IMG/VR virus record: IMGVR_UViG_3300049212_000020 | Location: 1-45,931 of that record | From: a virus | Reading direction: 5' to 3' (one strand) | Length of the DNA stretch: 45,931 bases | Part shown: piece after piece, positions 9,082-18,319 of the stretch | Layout: each line of letters begins with the position of its first letter | Position numbering within the stretch: the first letter of the stretch is position 1 | The notes under the pieces: model-generated | The model's input: only the letters and a program-made list of their open reading frames with translations | What the model was told of the DNA's origin: nothing | The model's database searches: none | Made by a program: the position numbers and the translations under genes

Positions 9082-10592
9082 TGCGTCAACCTCGGGTCAA
9101 TGGGGCCGCGCGAGCGCCAGACGCCCAGCGGTCCTGCCAGGGAAATCGGGCTCTTGTCGTTGGGCGCACACCGCGTCAACGCCTCCTGCAACCGCTTCAT
9201 GCACTTCTCAGGATCGCCTGCGACACAGGTCTCGAAGCGAATGGCGATCTGGTAATCGATCGCGCGGTGCAAGAGTTCCAGGTGCAACGGATCGCAGTCG
9301 ACCGTGTCGTTGGCGTTGACCAAGGACGCCGGCTTGCGGTAGTACCAGTACGCCAGCAGCTTGTCCTCGCTGCCCGACGGATACGGCCAGAACAGCACCT
9401 TCGCGGTATTGCCGCTGCCGTGCACCGCGTAGGCGCTGGGATAGGCCTCCCCGATGATCTGGCTGTTCTGCAAGCGCAGCACTTCCGCGAACGAGGTCGG
9501 AGCGCCGCAGCTGCCCCAGCCAGGACCCGGGAGCGGCTCGCCAAAGCGCAGGCAATCCGACGCCAGGCTGTACTCGTCCTGGAACAGCGTGTAGCTCGTG
9601 CCCGATTCGGTGTCCTCAGCCCATGCCGTAGCAAGGACCAGGGTCGTACCGTTGGTCCGTGACGAGATCCGGTAGACCTTGTTGCCGATCTTGAGCTTCC
9701 CGGACGCGGCCCAGGTCGGGAACGTCGTACCGCTGCCGGTCACCGTGGTCGATGCGTTGGTGAGCGTCAGCGTCCCGGTGTCGTACGGCTCGCGCAGGGT
9801 GAAATCGCCGTAGGTCTTGTAGTACTCCCAGGTCTTGGCGGTCGCTACCCAGGCCACGGAGTCGTTGACCGCCTGCTGGATGATCGAATCCGACTGCGAC
9901 CCCGAGGCGTTGCGCGCCTGTATCCGCGCGTAGCTGGTCAGGTCGCTGTTCAGGATCGAGTTCGAGCTGGTGACGCTGGTCAGCGCAACATCGGTTGCGG
10001 GACCGGTCGCCGTGGTGCCGGCCACCGTGATCGAGTTGGAGTTGTTGACCGAATACCCGGACTTCTGCGCCACGATCGTGACGGTCGCGTCCAGGAACAC
10101 CGGACCCCACAGGCCCGATGCGTCAGTCGTGGTCTGCGCGACGATGGTCGAGGCGCTATTGAGCAGGCGCACCGTTGCGCCCGTCAGCGGGCTCGACCCA
10201 TCGGTGATTCGCCCATCGCTCGCCGTCGCCGTGAACCGTGCAGCACCTGAGGATCCCTCAAAGGTGCCGTCAGACGTGAGCAGGATGGTCTGTTCAAAGG
10301 TGTAGTAGTTGTCCGCCGTCAGCCGTACCGTGATATGGCACTTGCCGGCGGTCGTACTGGTGAAGCTGTTCGAGCCCGAGGCGACAAGGTCGTAGGCGCC
10401 TGGGTTGTTGGTGCCGTCGACCTCGGTGATCGTGATCCCGGTGGTCGCCAGGTTGCCCGTGGTGGCGCGCGACACCTGGACGGTGAAGTCGCCCTGGACT
10501 TTGCCGGTGATCGGTGCATCGGTGGACTTGTTCTTGAGGTAGAACGTGTCCTTGTAGTTGGTCCCGACCTTGACCGGAAACGGGGTGCTCAT
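9078..10592 (-). CDS. Head-tail adaptor with N-terminal BppU-like and Ig-like domains
   Basis: A 504-residue composite protein. Residues ~1-105 resemble the N-terminal domain of baseplate upper proteins (BppU-like); ~115-205 look like a carboxypeptidase-regulatory/Ig-like beta domain; ~215-504 resemble a podovirus head-tail connector or tail tubular protein, with an alpha-helical start and a YYKTYGDF-type core. The order, just before the tail tube gene and after the capsid genes, agrees. The start ATG 10592 overlaps the preceding stop (ATGA). Extra surface-exposed domains on an adaptor may serve as decoration or binding modules. Domain limits are approximate and from reading only. Confidence 0.6.
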   Translation of the reverse strand: MSTPFPVKVGTNYKDTFYLKNKSTDAPITGKVQGDFTVQVSRATTGNLATTGITITEVDGTNNPGAYDLVASGSNSFTSTTAGKCHITVRLTADNYYTFEQTILLTSDGTFEGSSGAARFTATASDGRITDGSSPLTGATVRLLNSASTIVAQTTTDASGLWGPVFLDATVTIVAQKSGYSVNNSNSITVAGTTATGPATDVALTSVTSSNSILNSDLTSYARIQARNASGSQSDSIIQQAVNDSVAWVATAKTWEYYKTYGDFTLREPYDTGTLTLTNASTTVTGSGTTFPTWAASGKLKIGNKVYRISSRTNGTTLVLATAWAEDTESGTSYTLFQDEYSLASDCLRFGEPLPGPGWGSCGAPTSFAEVLRLQNSQIIGEAYPSAYAVHGSGNTAKVLFWPYPSGSEDKLLAYWYYRKPASLVNANDTVDCDPLHLELLHRAIDYQIAIRFETCVAGDPEKCMKRLQEALTRCAPNDKSPISLAGPLGVWRSRGPIDPRLTQ

Positions 10593-10828
10593 TGCGGGGC
10601 CTGTCCCTGGTAGGCGTCGAACACGCCTTGGGGGTCGAGCGTCATCGACAGGTTGCCGCGCTCAATCATGTCGAGCACGGCAACCGTCGAATGACCGAAC
10701 CGCTGGTTGTGCAGCACAAACCCGCGCCACTGCACCGGTAGCTTGCGGTACTGCTCAGGCGTACAGCGGAACACGTCCCGACTGTACGATGGCAGATCCA
10801 AAGCAGCCGATGCAAGGCGCGGTGTCAT
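10589..10828 (-). CDS. Small hypothetical protein, head-tail region
   Basis: A 79-residue protein with no recognised family, between the putative decoration protein and the adaptor; its stop overlaps the next start by four bases (ATGA). The size and position fit small head-completion or neck proteins, but nothing in the sequence proves that. Confidence 0.65.
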   Translation of the reverse strand: MTPRLASAALDLPSYSRDVFRCTPEQYRKLPVQWRGFVLHNQRFGHSTVAVLDMIERGNLSMTLDPQGVFDAYQGQAPQ

Positions 10829-10831
10829 GCG

Positions 10832-11398
10832 TTACTCCCGGAACGGAGCGAGGTAGCGGACCACGCCCGACACCGCAGCAATGCCGGTGTCAGCCGTCAG
10901 CGAACGACCAGGACTGGTCGAGAACTGCTTGACCACCAGCGCAACACCCGACGCAGTCGAGGTGAGGCCAGTGACCGGGTCAGCACCGGTCAGGATGTTG
11001 AGCAGATCCGCACCGCTACCGGTGGTCAGATCCGAACCAACAGCCATTGATCCGGTCAGCGCACCGCGAATCAGCAACACGTGCTGAGACGAGCTACGCA
11101 GCGCCGGGAAGTACGCGCCCGAGGCAATCGCCGCGGTGTGCGTCCAGGGAATCGCGCCGCAACACAGGTGATCGCCAATGCCAGTGGCAAGGCTCACAAC
11201 CCAAGATGCAACGCCCGAGGAGAGCGCTGTGACCAGCTGCTTGCCGTTCGAGCCGGAAGCGATGGCCACACCCGCCTGCACCATGATGAACGTCTCTTCC
11301 TGGTTTTGCCACGGACGGCCCAACCATGAGGAGAAGTCACCGCTGTCGGACTGCCCGACCGGAAGCGGATTCATTAAAGAAGCATTCGTGCCTGTCAT
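10832..11398 (-). CDS. Putative capsid-associated (decoration/head fiber) protein
   Basis: A 188-residue protein, Gly/Ser/Thr/Ala-rich with no long helices, following the major capsid gene at 12 bp. Genes of this size immediately after the coat protein are often decoration or head-fiber proteins. A cysteine pair (CC) lies about residue 81. No homolog is recognised, so the role is inferred from position. Confidence 0.45.
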   Translation of the reverse strand: MTGTNASLMNPLPVGQSDSGDFSSWLGRPWQNQEETFIMVQAGVAIASGSNGKQLVTALSSGVASWVVSLATGIGDHLCCGAIPWTHTAAIASGAYFPALRSSSQHVLLIRGALTGSMAVGSDLTTGSGADLLNILTGADPVTGLTSTASGVALVVKQFSTSPGRSLTADTGIAAVSGVVRYLAPFRE

Positions 11399-11410
11399 GT
11401 GTGTTTCTCC

Positions 11411-12529
11411 TCAACCGAACGCCAGGAACTTGCCCTGGTAGCGCGGATGGAATCGCAGTTGCGCTCGGAAGTTCACGCGCACCAGAACTCCGTTGGTGGT
11501 AATGTCCTCTTTCACCAGGACTTCGAACATGTCGTCCTTGCCGCTTGAACCGCCGCCAGGGATCTTGCCGGCTGCCGGGGCCTCAGGGACCGCCAGCACA
11601 TCCAGATAGATGTGGTTGAAGTTGAGCAGATGGCCGACGTTCGCAGTCTGATCGTTGTCGAAGATGTATTCGACGCCGTCGTACTCGACCCCGCCTGGGA
11701 TACCCAGGCCGATGTTCGAGTTCGCCTGGGGCGAACCGTTGACGATGAGGCGCTGGCTTGAGGCCAGAACATCCTTCATGGTCGAGAACATCGTGCGGTC
11801 GAGAATCCCGAGATCCGGGCGCTCGCTCGCTTCGTTGCCTTTCGTGGCACGATCGTGAGCAAACGTCAGGACTTCGCGCAGGTTCGCACGCCAGCTGACG
11901 CCGGTCGTATTCCAACCGGTTGAGCTGTAGTTGATGATCTGCGGGGTCCAGGCATCCGGCTCCACGTTGTCCACATTGGTAATGCCACCCGACGCCGTCG
12001 AAATGTTGGCGTAGGTGTCATTGCCGCCGGGACGGTTGGTGCCGGCGCCGGTTGAACCGGTGTTCGACAGGAACGTCTCGGTGCCGTGCAGCACGTTGGT
12101 GCCGACAGCATTTCCATCCTGCGTCAGCGCCTGCGCGTTGATGCGAGTCTGGAAGTTCTTGCGCATCCGCTCCAGCATGTCCTTGTTGACACGTCTGAGA
12201 GCCGTCTCGCTGCCAGCCATCGCGATCTCGTCGCGAGTGATGGCATCCGACACGGTCAGGAACGCCCACGGGAGCGTCGCCTGGACCTCATGCTTCTTGC
12301 GGGTGATGTTAATCACTTCCGCATCATCGTACGCGTCCATCGAGTGACGGCCGACGTTGATGTTCCACACCAGGTTCTGACCGGTCAGGCCAGACTCGAT
12401 GTGTCCGCGTTTCTTAAGGGCCATGAAAAATGGCCGGTGATTGGTCGTTCCTTCCCACACTTCGTTGAGGAAGTAGTGAGAAATAACGTTGGTCGAGATA
12501 CGACCGTAATACGTTACTCCGGTAGCCAT
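11411..12529 (-). CDS. Major capsid protein
   Basis: A 372-residue protein that lies after portal, zinc-ribbon and scaffold genes, the standard slot for the coat protein. Length and composition (mixed alpha/beta, many Asn/Thr/Gly turns) are in the range of HK97-fold coat proteins of podoviruses. It starts at ATG 12529, 26 bp after the scaffold stop. It is followed by a probable decoration protein. I rely on context and general sequence character rather than on a conserved motif. Confidence 0.75.
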   Translation of the reverse strand: MATGVTYYGRISTNVISHYFLNEVWEGTTNHRPFFMALKKRGHIESGLTGQNLVWNINVGRHSMDAYDDAEVINITRKKHEVQATLPWAFLTVSDAITRDEIAMAGSETALRRVNKDMLERMRKNFQTRINAQALTQDGNAVGTNVLHGTETFLSNTGSTGAGTNRPGGNDTYANISTASGGITNVDNVEPDAWTPQIINYSSTGWNTTGVSWRANLREVLTFAHDRATKGNEASERPDLGILDRTMFSTMKDVLASSQRLIVNGSPQANSNIGLGIPGGVEYDGVEYIFDNDQTANVGHLLNFNHIYLDVLAVPEAPAAGKIPGGGSSGKDDMFEVLVKEDITTNGVLVRVNFRAQLRFHPRYQGKFLAFG

Positions 12530-12555
12530 GGAGTTAGTCCTTGTGTGCTAAGGGC

Positions 12556-13653
12556 TCAAAGCGCGCCCTCAGCGTCGAGTTCAAAGAGGAGGTCAGCGAA
12601 CTGGCGGCTGTTCTTGACACCACGCTCTTGGGCGATCGCTCTGGGATCGACCTTTTTGCTGGCCTTCGGATTTCTCGCGATCGGCGCAGCGGCGTTGCCT
12701 TGCAACAGGCGCTCTTTTTCCTCGGCGGACTGCTTGGCCTTCATGGCGTCAGTGCTCTGAGACTTCCAATAATCGCGCTCAACGATCGATGACGCGAGTT
12801 GAAAGGGCATCCCCGACTCCATATGGGTCAGGATCTGCTTAATCGACTCGGGATTCGCGATCGTCTGGTTATCCTTGATCCACTTCTGAACCTCGCCGCG
12901 GGCCTGCTCAGTTTGCTGATAGGTCTGCGACACGTTCTGCAGGGATTCCCGGATAACCGGTTGCGCCTCCTTCTGGATCAGCTTGCGATAAAAGGCTTCC
13001 GGGTTGTTCTGCCGTTCCCATTCCTGGCGGCGAACATCGGCTTGCCAATCACGCAGAGTCTTGATGCCTTCCGGTCCCACTTCGTCGCGCATCTGCTGGG
13101 CCAGCCATTGCTTGGTCTGGTCATCAGGCGCGCGGTTCAGCAGATTGGTGTAGTGGTCATGCGCGCGTCTCAGCTCCAGGAACTGCTGGTGCTGCTGATG
13201 CTGCGAATCCCACATCTTCACCGACTGTGAAGCGCGGAAAGCCTCAATGTCCTGCGGCTGGATCCCCTGATACTGCTGCTCGTAGCTCTCCAGACGTTTC
13301 TGGTACTGAGCTAGCTGCTGCTGAAAGCTCGCGGCGCGGTCGCGCTCCTGTTGCCAGGATTTCTGCGCACCCACGAAACGGGCCTTGTAATCAATCTCAG
13401 GAGTCGCGGCTGACTGAGGATTGGTCGTCTCGGCACTGGCTGTCAAAGACCGTGCGCCGTCTTGCTGCTGAGTATCGGCAGTGGCCGAGTCAGTCTCGCC
13501 CGAGGGTCCGCTTGCCGAGGAAGTGGTAACGGCTTGAGTATCTGAGGCCTCAATGGTCGAGGCGACAGAGTCGACGTTGCCAGTATCCGAACTCGGCTCG
13601 GAACTAGTGGTAGATGTACTTTGTTCAGCGGTTGCGTCAACGCTTTCCTGCAT
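12556..13653 (-). CDS. Scaffolding protein
   Basis: A 365-residue, highly charged protein. Residues 1-115 are Ser/Thr/Ala/Glu-rich and probably disordered; ~120-345 form long Gln/Glu/Arg-rich coiled coil with QQ-rich stretches, and the C-terminus is basic. This matches phage scaffolds, which direct coat assembly and are removed at packaging. It lies between the portal/zinc-ribbon pair and the coat gene, the usual order. No protease is seen nearby. Confidence 0.7.
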   Translation of the reverse strand: MQESVDATAEQSTSTTSSEPSSDTGNVDSVASTIEASDTQAVTTSSASGPSGETDSATADTQQQDGARSLTASAETTNPQSAATPEIDYKARFVGAQKSWQQERDRAASFQQQLAQYQKRLESYEQQYQGIQPQDIEAFRASQSVKMWDSQHQQHQQFLELRRAHDHYTNLLNRAPDDQTKQWLAQQMRDEVGPEGIKTLRDWQADVRRQEWERQNNPEAFYRKLIQKEAQPVIRESLQNVSQTYQQTEQARGEVQKWIKDNQTIANPESIKQILTHMESGMPFQLASSIVERDYWKSQSTDAMKAKQSAEEKERLLQGNAAAPIARNPKASKKVDPRAIAQERGVKNSRQFADLLFELDAEGAL

Positions 13654-13668
13654 AGTTTTCCTTGTTGG

Positions 13669-13995
13669 TTAGTCTTTTTCGACCGAGTCGTAGCCGCGCC
13701 GTTTGAACTTATCGATCGCATCGGAACGACTTTTCGCGTAGGCGTCGGGATTCAGTTTCGTCTTGGTGTGCGGGTCCAGGTAGCGCCGGCCGAGCTGCGG
13801 GCAGTAATGACCAGCGCCGCCGTTCTCCTGCTCCCAGCCTTGATCAGCAGCGGGATGGAACGCAACACCGGCGCTGAACACGCGCCCGAAGTCGAGCCCC
13901 TTGCAGGTCGGACAGCGCTTGGGCGCAGGGTCGTTCATGCCCTTGAAGATCTCGAACGGTCCGCACTCCGCGCAGACGTACTCATAGAGCGGCAT
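13669..13995 (-). CDS. FmdB-type zinc-ribbon protein
   Basis: A 108-residue protein whose N-terminus is an FmdB-like zinc ribbon: MPLYEYVCAECGPFE opening, C8 and C11, and a second CxxC (CPTCKG) about 20 residues on. The C-terminus is basic and hydrophilic. FmdB-like ribbons occur as small regulators and in some phage head operons, function unknown. ATG 13995 overlaps the portal stop by one base (TAATG), so the two are coupled. Confidence 0.75.
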   Translation of the reverse strand: MPLYEYVCAECGPFEIFKGMNDPAPKRCPTCKGLDFGRVFSAGVAFHPAADQGWEQENGGAGHYCPQLGRRYLDPHTKTKLNPDAYAKSRSDAIDKFKRRGYDSVEKD

Positions 13996-15791
13996 TAGTA
14001 TCCCCCCGCGCTGGCCGGTTCCTGGGCTGGCGCTTGTTGTCCCGCCATCTGCTGCATGGCCTGGGCTTGCAGCATCGCCTGTTGTCGCAGGTACGCGGCG
14101 GTCTGAGCGAGTTCCTGGACTGCCTTGTCGGTCGCACCAATCGCCTCCGCGTATTCCGCCATGATGTCGTAGGCCACCGCCTGCACGTTCGGATCAGGTG
14201 ACTGCAACATCACCGGCACCGTGGTGTTCATCAGCTCCTTGAGCGCATCGATCTTGGTCTGGATGTCGTGCCGGCGCATCGAATCGGACTCGATCGAGTA
14301 ATCGCACTCCAAGAACCACTGCTGGTAGGACACCGCCATCGGGTTCATGGCCGCTTCCTGCGGTGGCATGATCTGGCCCCAGATCTGGCCAGTCCCATCG
14401 CCCAGGATGACGTTGATCTGCTCAGGAGTGTGGATGAAGCGGGCCACCATCGCCTCTTTGCGCGCGACCTTGCTCTGCCACTTCTTCACCCGGTCGGCGC
14501 GGTAGTTGATGCGCGTCTTGGCCGTCTTCTCCTTGAACTGGGTCGCGGTCGCTGAGCGGTCCTGCGTCTCACCCTCGCCGTAGTGCAGGATGTCGTAGAG
14601 CCCCGAGTGCTGCTCGAACTCGCGCTTGATGATCGCGTGCGCCTTCTCGAACTGATCGAGCCCGGCGTCCAGGTTCAGCTGCTGGAACACGTCCGAGATC
14701 TTGGCGTTGTCCTGCACCGACTTGATCGACAGGAACGGCATATCGTCCCACATCGTCGCTGCCGCTTTCGAATCGGCCTCCAGGTCGGTGCCGGGAATGT
14801 CGAGCACCGCGAACAGCGAGCGCGAACAGAACCGGATCTTGGTCAGGTAGAAGATGTAGAGCCAGTTCAGCGCCTTCTGGAACGGCAAGGACGCCCGCAT
14901 CGGCGAGATCGGCCAGATGCTGTCCTCATCGTCGACGTAGGACAACATTTCGCACGGCCACAGGTTGTCGAGGAACAGCGGCGCTTCCCAGGTGGTCTCC
15001 TTGAGCAGGCGGCCCTCGTCGCTGATCAGGAACTTCCGCGGCTGATCGGTGTACTCGATCGGAATGCCGGTCTTCTCATCGACCTGCGGCAGATTGCCGC
15101 CGATGTAGCGATGGATGCCGACGCGCAGCCAGACTTCGTAGTACGAGATCAGGTCGTTGTTCTTACGGCTCGACTTCGACGACTTGGTCGGCTGCAGCGC
15201 CATGATCTGGGTCGCCGCTTCGGGCATCTCATCAAGGAGTTCCCAGCGCTTCTTCTCACGCCGTCGCGCGATCCAATTGGCGCGATCGAGCGAAATCGCA
15301 TCGGGATCGCATTCCAGCTCATCGATCGAGCCGTACACCGAATGGACGATGCCCTTGCGCTCGTCGTACCCGGTCCACAACAGCCCTGCCCCGTAGACCT
15401 GCGACTGATTGATGGCGCGCACCGATTCGCCGTACAGATCGGTCTCGTCCGGGGTGAAGTTCAGGTACTCCGTCATCAGCTGATTGCGCGCCTGCGACAG
15501 CTGCTCCAACAGCGGATTGGCAAAGTTGTGCTTCCTGACCGTCCCACAGCGGTACGGGTTCGACGGGTACAGATACGGGCACATCAGATCGATGGCCTGC
15601 GCCGTGAGCGCCACCGTGGTCTTGAACCACAGGTCCGCCTGCACATCCAGCTGCTTGATGATCTTGTCGGAATCAGCGACGTGGCTGAAGGACTTGACCT
15701 CCTCACCGACCTTGCAGAACGTCTTCTTCTCCTCTTTCGAGGCGTCGATGAGTTCCTTCAGCACTTTGCCCTTGAGGTCGTTGAGGTTCAT
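13995..15791 (-). CDS. Portal protein
   Basis: A 598-residue protein with the features of podovirus portals: N-terminal Lys/Glu helices, an aromatic central part with a DETDLYGES / NQSQVYGAGLLW region, and a Gln/Ala-rich C-terminal barrel (MLQAQAMQQMAGQQ). It would form the dodecameric ring at one capsid vertex that receives terminase and the neck. I choose ATG 15791, which overlaps the preceding stop (ATGA), rather than GTG two codons earlier. It lies upstream of the scaffold and coat genes, in the standard order. Confidence 0.8.
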   Translation of the reverse strand: MNLNDLKGKVLKELIDASKEEKKTFCKVGEEVKSFSHVADSDKIIKQLDVQADLWFKTTVALTAQAIDLMCPYLYPSNPYRCGTVRKHNFANPLLEQLSQARNQLMTEYLNFTPDETDLYGESVRAINQSQVYGAGLLWTGYDERKGIVHSVYGSIDELECDPDAISLDRANWIARRREKKRWELLDEMPEAATQIMALQPTKSSKSSRKNNDLISYYEVWLRVGIHRYIGGNLPQVDEKTGIPIEYTDQPRKFLISDEGRLLKETTWEAPLFLDNLWPCEMLSYVDDEDSIWPISPMRASLPFQKALNWLYIFYLTKIRFCSRSLFAVLDIPGTDLEADSKAAATMWDDMPFLSIKSVQDNAKISDVFQQLNLDAGLDQFEKAHAIIKREFEQHSGLYDILHYGEGETQDRSATATQFKEKTAKTRINYRADRVKKWQSKVARKEAMVARFIHTPEQINVILGDGTGQIWGQIMPPQEAAMNPMAVSYQQWFLECDYSIESDSMRRHDIQTKIDALKELMNTTVPVMLQSPDPNVQAVAYDIMAEYAEAIGATDKAVQELAQTAAYLRQQAMLQAQAMQQMAGQQAPAQEPASAGGY

Positions 15792-16006
15792 TGCCACATC
15801 CAGTTGTTAAGGCCAAGGCCGAGACCGAGGGACGGCCACTCGCGTGCGGATTGGGACGAGCTTGAGGACGGCAGGTCTTCCGTGACGTACGGCGTGCCGC
15901 GGGCGACGTAATCGAGCGACTTGGTGTCGGCAGTCGAGAAGTCCGCGTACGGACGACCGCGCGAGACGTAGTCCAGCGTCAGCTGATTGGTTTGCGTGAT
16001 CGCCAC
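15788..16006 (-). CDS. Small protein with two copies of LDYVxRGxPY
   Basis: A 72-residue protein of unknown function. It contains two copies of a ten-residue motif (LDYVSRGRPY and LDYVARGTPY) about 21 residues apart, then a serine run and a Gly/Leu-rich C-terminus ending in WMWQ. The start is inferred to be GTG at 16006, one base inside the TAG stop of the upstream gene (TAGTG), with no clear ribosome site; an in-frame ATG at 16060 inside that gene is the alternative. The stop overlaps the portal start (ATGA). It may be a minor virion or adaptor peptide; this is a guess. Confidence 0.55.
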   Translation of the reverse strand: MAITQTNQLTLDYVSRGRPYADFSTADTKSLDYVARGTPYVTEDLPSSSSSQSAREWPSLGLGLGLNNWMWQ

Positions 16007-17994
16007 TAGGACACCACGAGTGTCGAGAAGTACGCGCTGTGCGTCGTGCCACCGAAACACTCAGCGTAGAAGTCCGCCACGCCGGACACGGCTGCCGTCA
16101 CGGTGATCGACACGTCGTTGAACTGTCCGGTCGAGCCGGTGTCGCTGGCCGACTGCGCCGTCGTGACCACCGAGCCCTGGACCGGACACACCAGACGGGC
16201 TGTCAGTGCGCTATTCGAACGCTGCACCTTGACCGTGAAGGTGGCTGCGGTCGCTGCCGTCAGATAGCGCCGGAACAGCAGGATCCGCGCCGGATAGTCG
16301 GTGTTGCAGTACGTCGAGTTGAGCGGACGACCGCGCCAGGACCTGGTCGCACCGGTCGCAACCGTCCCCGTATCGGTGTCCCACCGCCAATCCGATCCGA
16401 TGACCGACACCGCGCTCTCGACCTGGTCGTGGTTGGTCGATACCAAGAGATGGTCGTAGCCAGCCGATGACGAGATCTCGGTCGACTCGCTGAACAGGCA
16501 GTGGTTCGCCAGGATGTGGCCCGAGTCAACGTCGGTGGCCAGGATGCTCGCGGTCGCGCTGCCAGCAAAGGTGCAGCGATCGAACATGATCTCATCGGAA
16601 ACCGATGTGTAGATCCGCGCGCCGACCGTTGAGCAGTTGATGAAGGTGCAGTTCGTGAACCGGCACATCTGATTAGCGTACACGCCCGGTCCCGAGGCGT
16701 TACCGATCGCATCGCAGGCATCGAGGATGACCCGACCAACAGGCGCAGCGCAGGAAAAGATCCCGCTCGATACGTTTGCGCCGTTGCCGTGGCAGCGTGT
16801 GGCCGTGATGGTTCCATCAGCGCCGTTACCAAACTCGTACGACCGCGTCGCCATAGCGACGACATAGCAATCAGTCAGCTTCTGGTTGTTGCCGGCAGTC
16901 ATCTCAAAGCCCATGTTGGCGAACGTCGCGCCAAACTTCTCGATCGAGATATAACTGAGCGAGCATCCGAAGATGCGGCCGGTGCCGTTGGGCGTCGTCA
17001 CCCAGGTCTCGCCGTTCTGGGTCGTCATACTGTCGGCGGTGTCCCAGCCTCCTGAGAATGTGGTCGGACTCCCCGCCGATCCAGCCTCCTGCACGTCATT
17101 GAGGTACGACGATGTCGCCGTGACTGGCGTCAGCACGATCGGTTGGCGTACGTAGGTCGACACGGTCTGTGTCGATTCCGAGTACGTCCGAGCGTCAGTT
17201 GGTCCCGCGCTCGGGTATGCTTCGATGGTCAGCGTGGTTCCGCTCACTGACTGCACGAGGTACCAGTGATTGCGTCCGCTTGGCGCGTTCGACGTGGCGA
17301 CCAGGGAATGCAGCGTCAGGCAGTCTGCCGATGCAGGCGCCTTCGAGACAAAGAAGTTGTCGACCAGGATCGTCGCGGCTCCGGGGTCGAGCAGGGCCTG
17401 GATGTTGATCGAGTTGATGGTCCCACCGAGGGCAGAGCCGTTGTCGAGCACGATCTTGTGCCAGGTGTTGGCTGGATTGATCGCGATGTTGACCGTGAAC
17501 GAGTTGACTGGCGTCGCTCCCAGCGCGTCGCTACACAAGTCGACGCGGAACGTATTGGCGACAACCGTGATGCTCGACTGGATCCAGAAGCACAACTGCT
17601 GATAGCTGGAGCAGTCGAGGGTTGACCCCAGCGTTTTGTACGCCACCTGACCGGTGGTGAATCCACCGGCGATCGCCAGCGACAGCGATGTCGACCCTTG
17701 CTTGCGAGTCGCGCTGGTCGATTGGGACACGTTGGCCGAAACGGCAGTCCACGTCGCTTCGCACGTCTCGATGTCCAGGATCGTGTTGGCAGGAATCGTG
17801 ATAGCGCGCGACGCATTGGTCCAGGTGCACGAGCCGAGCACGGTGGGGTCCAGACTCTTGGCGTAGCGAATCACATCCCCAGGCGCGATGCGAGCGGCGG
17901 TCGCCCCACTGGTCCAGTCCTTGAACCTGAGCGCGTAGCTCGTGCCTGCGTTGGCGTTGTTGCCGTCTGCGAAACTGCCGAAGATGGTCGCCAT
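16006..17994 (-). CDS. Beta-helix virion protein, possible tailspike
   Basis: A 662-residue protein. The middle (about residues 370-530) has short repeating turns rich in Asn, Cys, Gly and hydrophobics with 20-25 residue spacing, like a right-handed parallel beta-helix; the flanks are beta-sandwich-like and Ser/Thr-rich. Such proteins serve as tailspikes or depolymerases that bind or cleave surface polysaccharide. No catalytic residues can be assigned by eye. It is placed unusually, between the terminase/appendage block and portal. High Ser/Thr content makes it one candidate acceptor for the phage's glycosyltransferase (inference). Confidence 0.55.
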   Translation of the reverse strand: MATIFGSFADGNNANAGTSYALRFKDWTSGATAARIAPGDVIRYAKSLDPTVLGSCTWTNASRAITIPANTILDIETCEATWTAVSANVSQSTSATRKQGSTSLSLAIAGGFTTGQVAYKTLGSTLDCSSYQQLCFWIQSSITVVANTFRVDLCSDALGATPVNSFTVNIAINPANTWHKIVLDNGSALGGTINSINIQALLDPGAATILVDNFFVSKAPASADCLTLHSLVATSNAPSGRNHWYLVQSVSGTTLTIEAYPSAGPTDARTYSESTQTVSTYVRQPIVLTPVTATSSYLNDVQEAGSAGSPTTFSGGWDTADSMTTQNGETWVTTPNGTGRIFGCSLSYISIEKFGATFANMGFEMTAGNNQKLTDCYVVAMATRSYEFGNGADGTITATRCHGNGANVSSGIFSCAAPVGRVILDACDAIGNASGPGVYANQMCRFTNCTFINCSTVGARIYTSVSDEIMFDRCTFAGSATASILATDVDSGHILANHCLFSESTEISSSAGYDHLLVSTNHDQVESAVSVIGSDWRWDTDTGTVATGATRSWRGRPLNSTYCNTDYPARILLFRRYLTAATAATFTVKVQRSNSALTARLVCPVQGSVVTTAQSASDTGSTGQFNDVSITVTAAVSGVADFYAECFGGTTHSAYFSTLVVS

Positions 17995-17995
17995 A

Positions 17996-18319
17996 TCAGT
18001 AGTCCACGACCAAGGTATTGGTGGCGTAGGCGGCGAGCGCGGTGCGCAGTTGCGCCAGCGTCAGCCCGGCTTGATTGGCGGCGAAGTCGAGCAGGTCCTG
18101 CTTGACCGTGCTGCGCTTGGTCGGCAGCGGTGTCGGGTTGTCGTACAAGGCGATGATCCGGTCCCTGGCATCGTTCCGGTCAGCGACCGTTGGGACGTGA
18201 TCCCACTTCAGGTAGATGGTCCGCTGCTCCGTCCCCTGCGAGAACGTGTGGAACGACGCATGCCAGCCCGGACGCGGCAGTGGCCCAGAATAACCGGAGC
18301 TGACGTGCGTCCACGCCAT
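17996..18319 (-). CDS. Hypothetical protein of the appendage block
   Basis: A 107-residue protein, no recognised family. The N-terminal half is aromatic-rich (W3, W19, W39), and the C-terminal half looks helical. Its ATG overlaps the stop of the upstream 139-residue gene by one base (TGATG). It lies one base before the beta-helix protein. It may be an appendage component or assembly factor. Confidence 0.65.
   Translation of the reverse strand: MAWTHVSSGYSGPLPRPGWHASFHTFSQGTEQRTIYLKWDHVPTVADRNDARDRIIALYDNPTPLPTKRSTVKQDLLDFAANQAGLTLAQLRTALAAYATNTLVVDY

Noticed and set aside
14583-15911. 442-codon plus-strand open frame opposite portal
   Set aside because: Antisense shadow of the portal gene, Arg/His/Leu-rich, no ribosome site, inside a continuous minus-strand operon.
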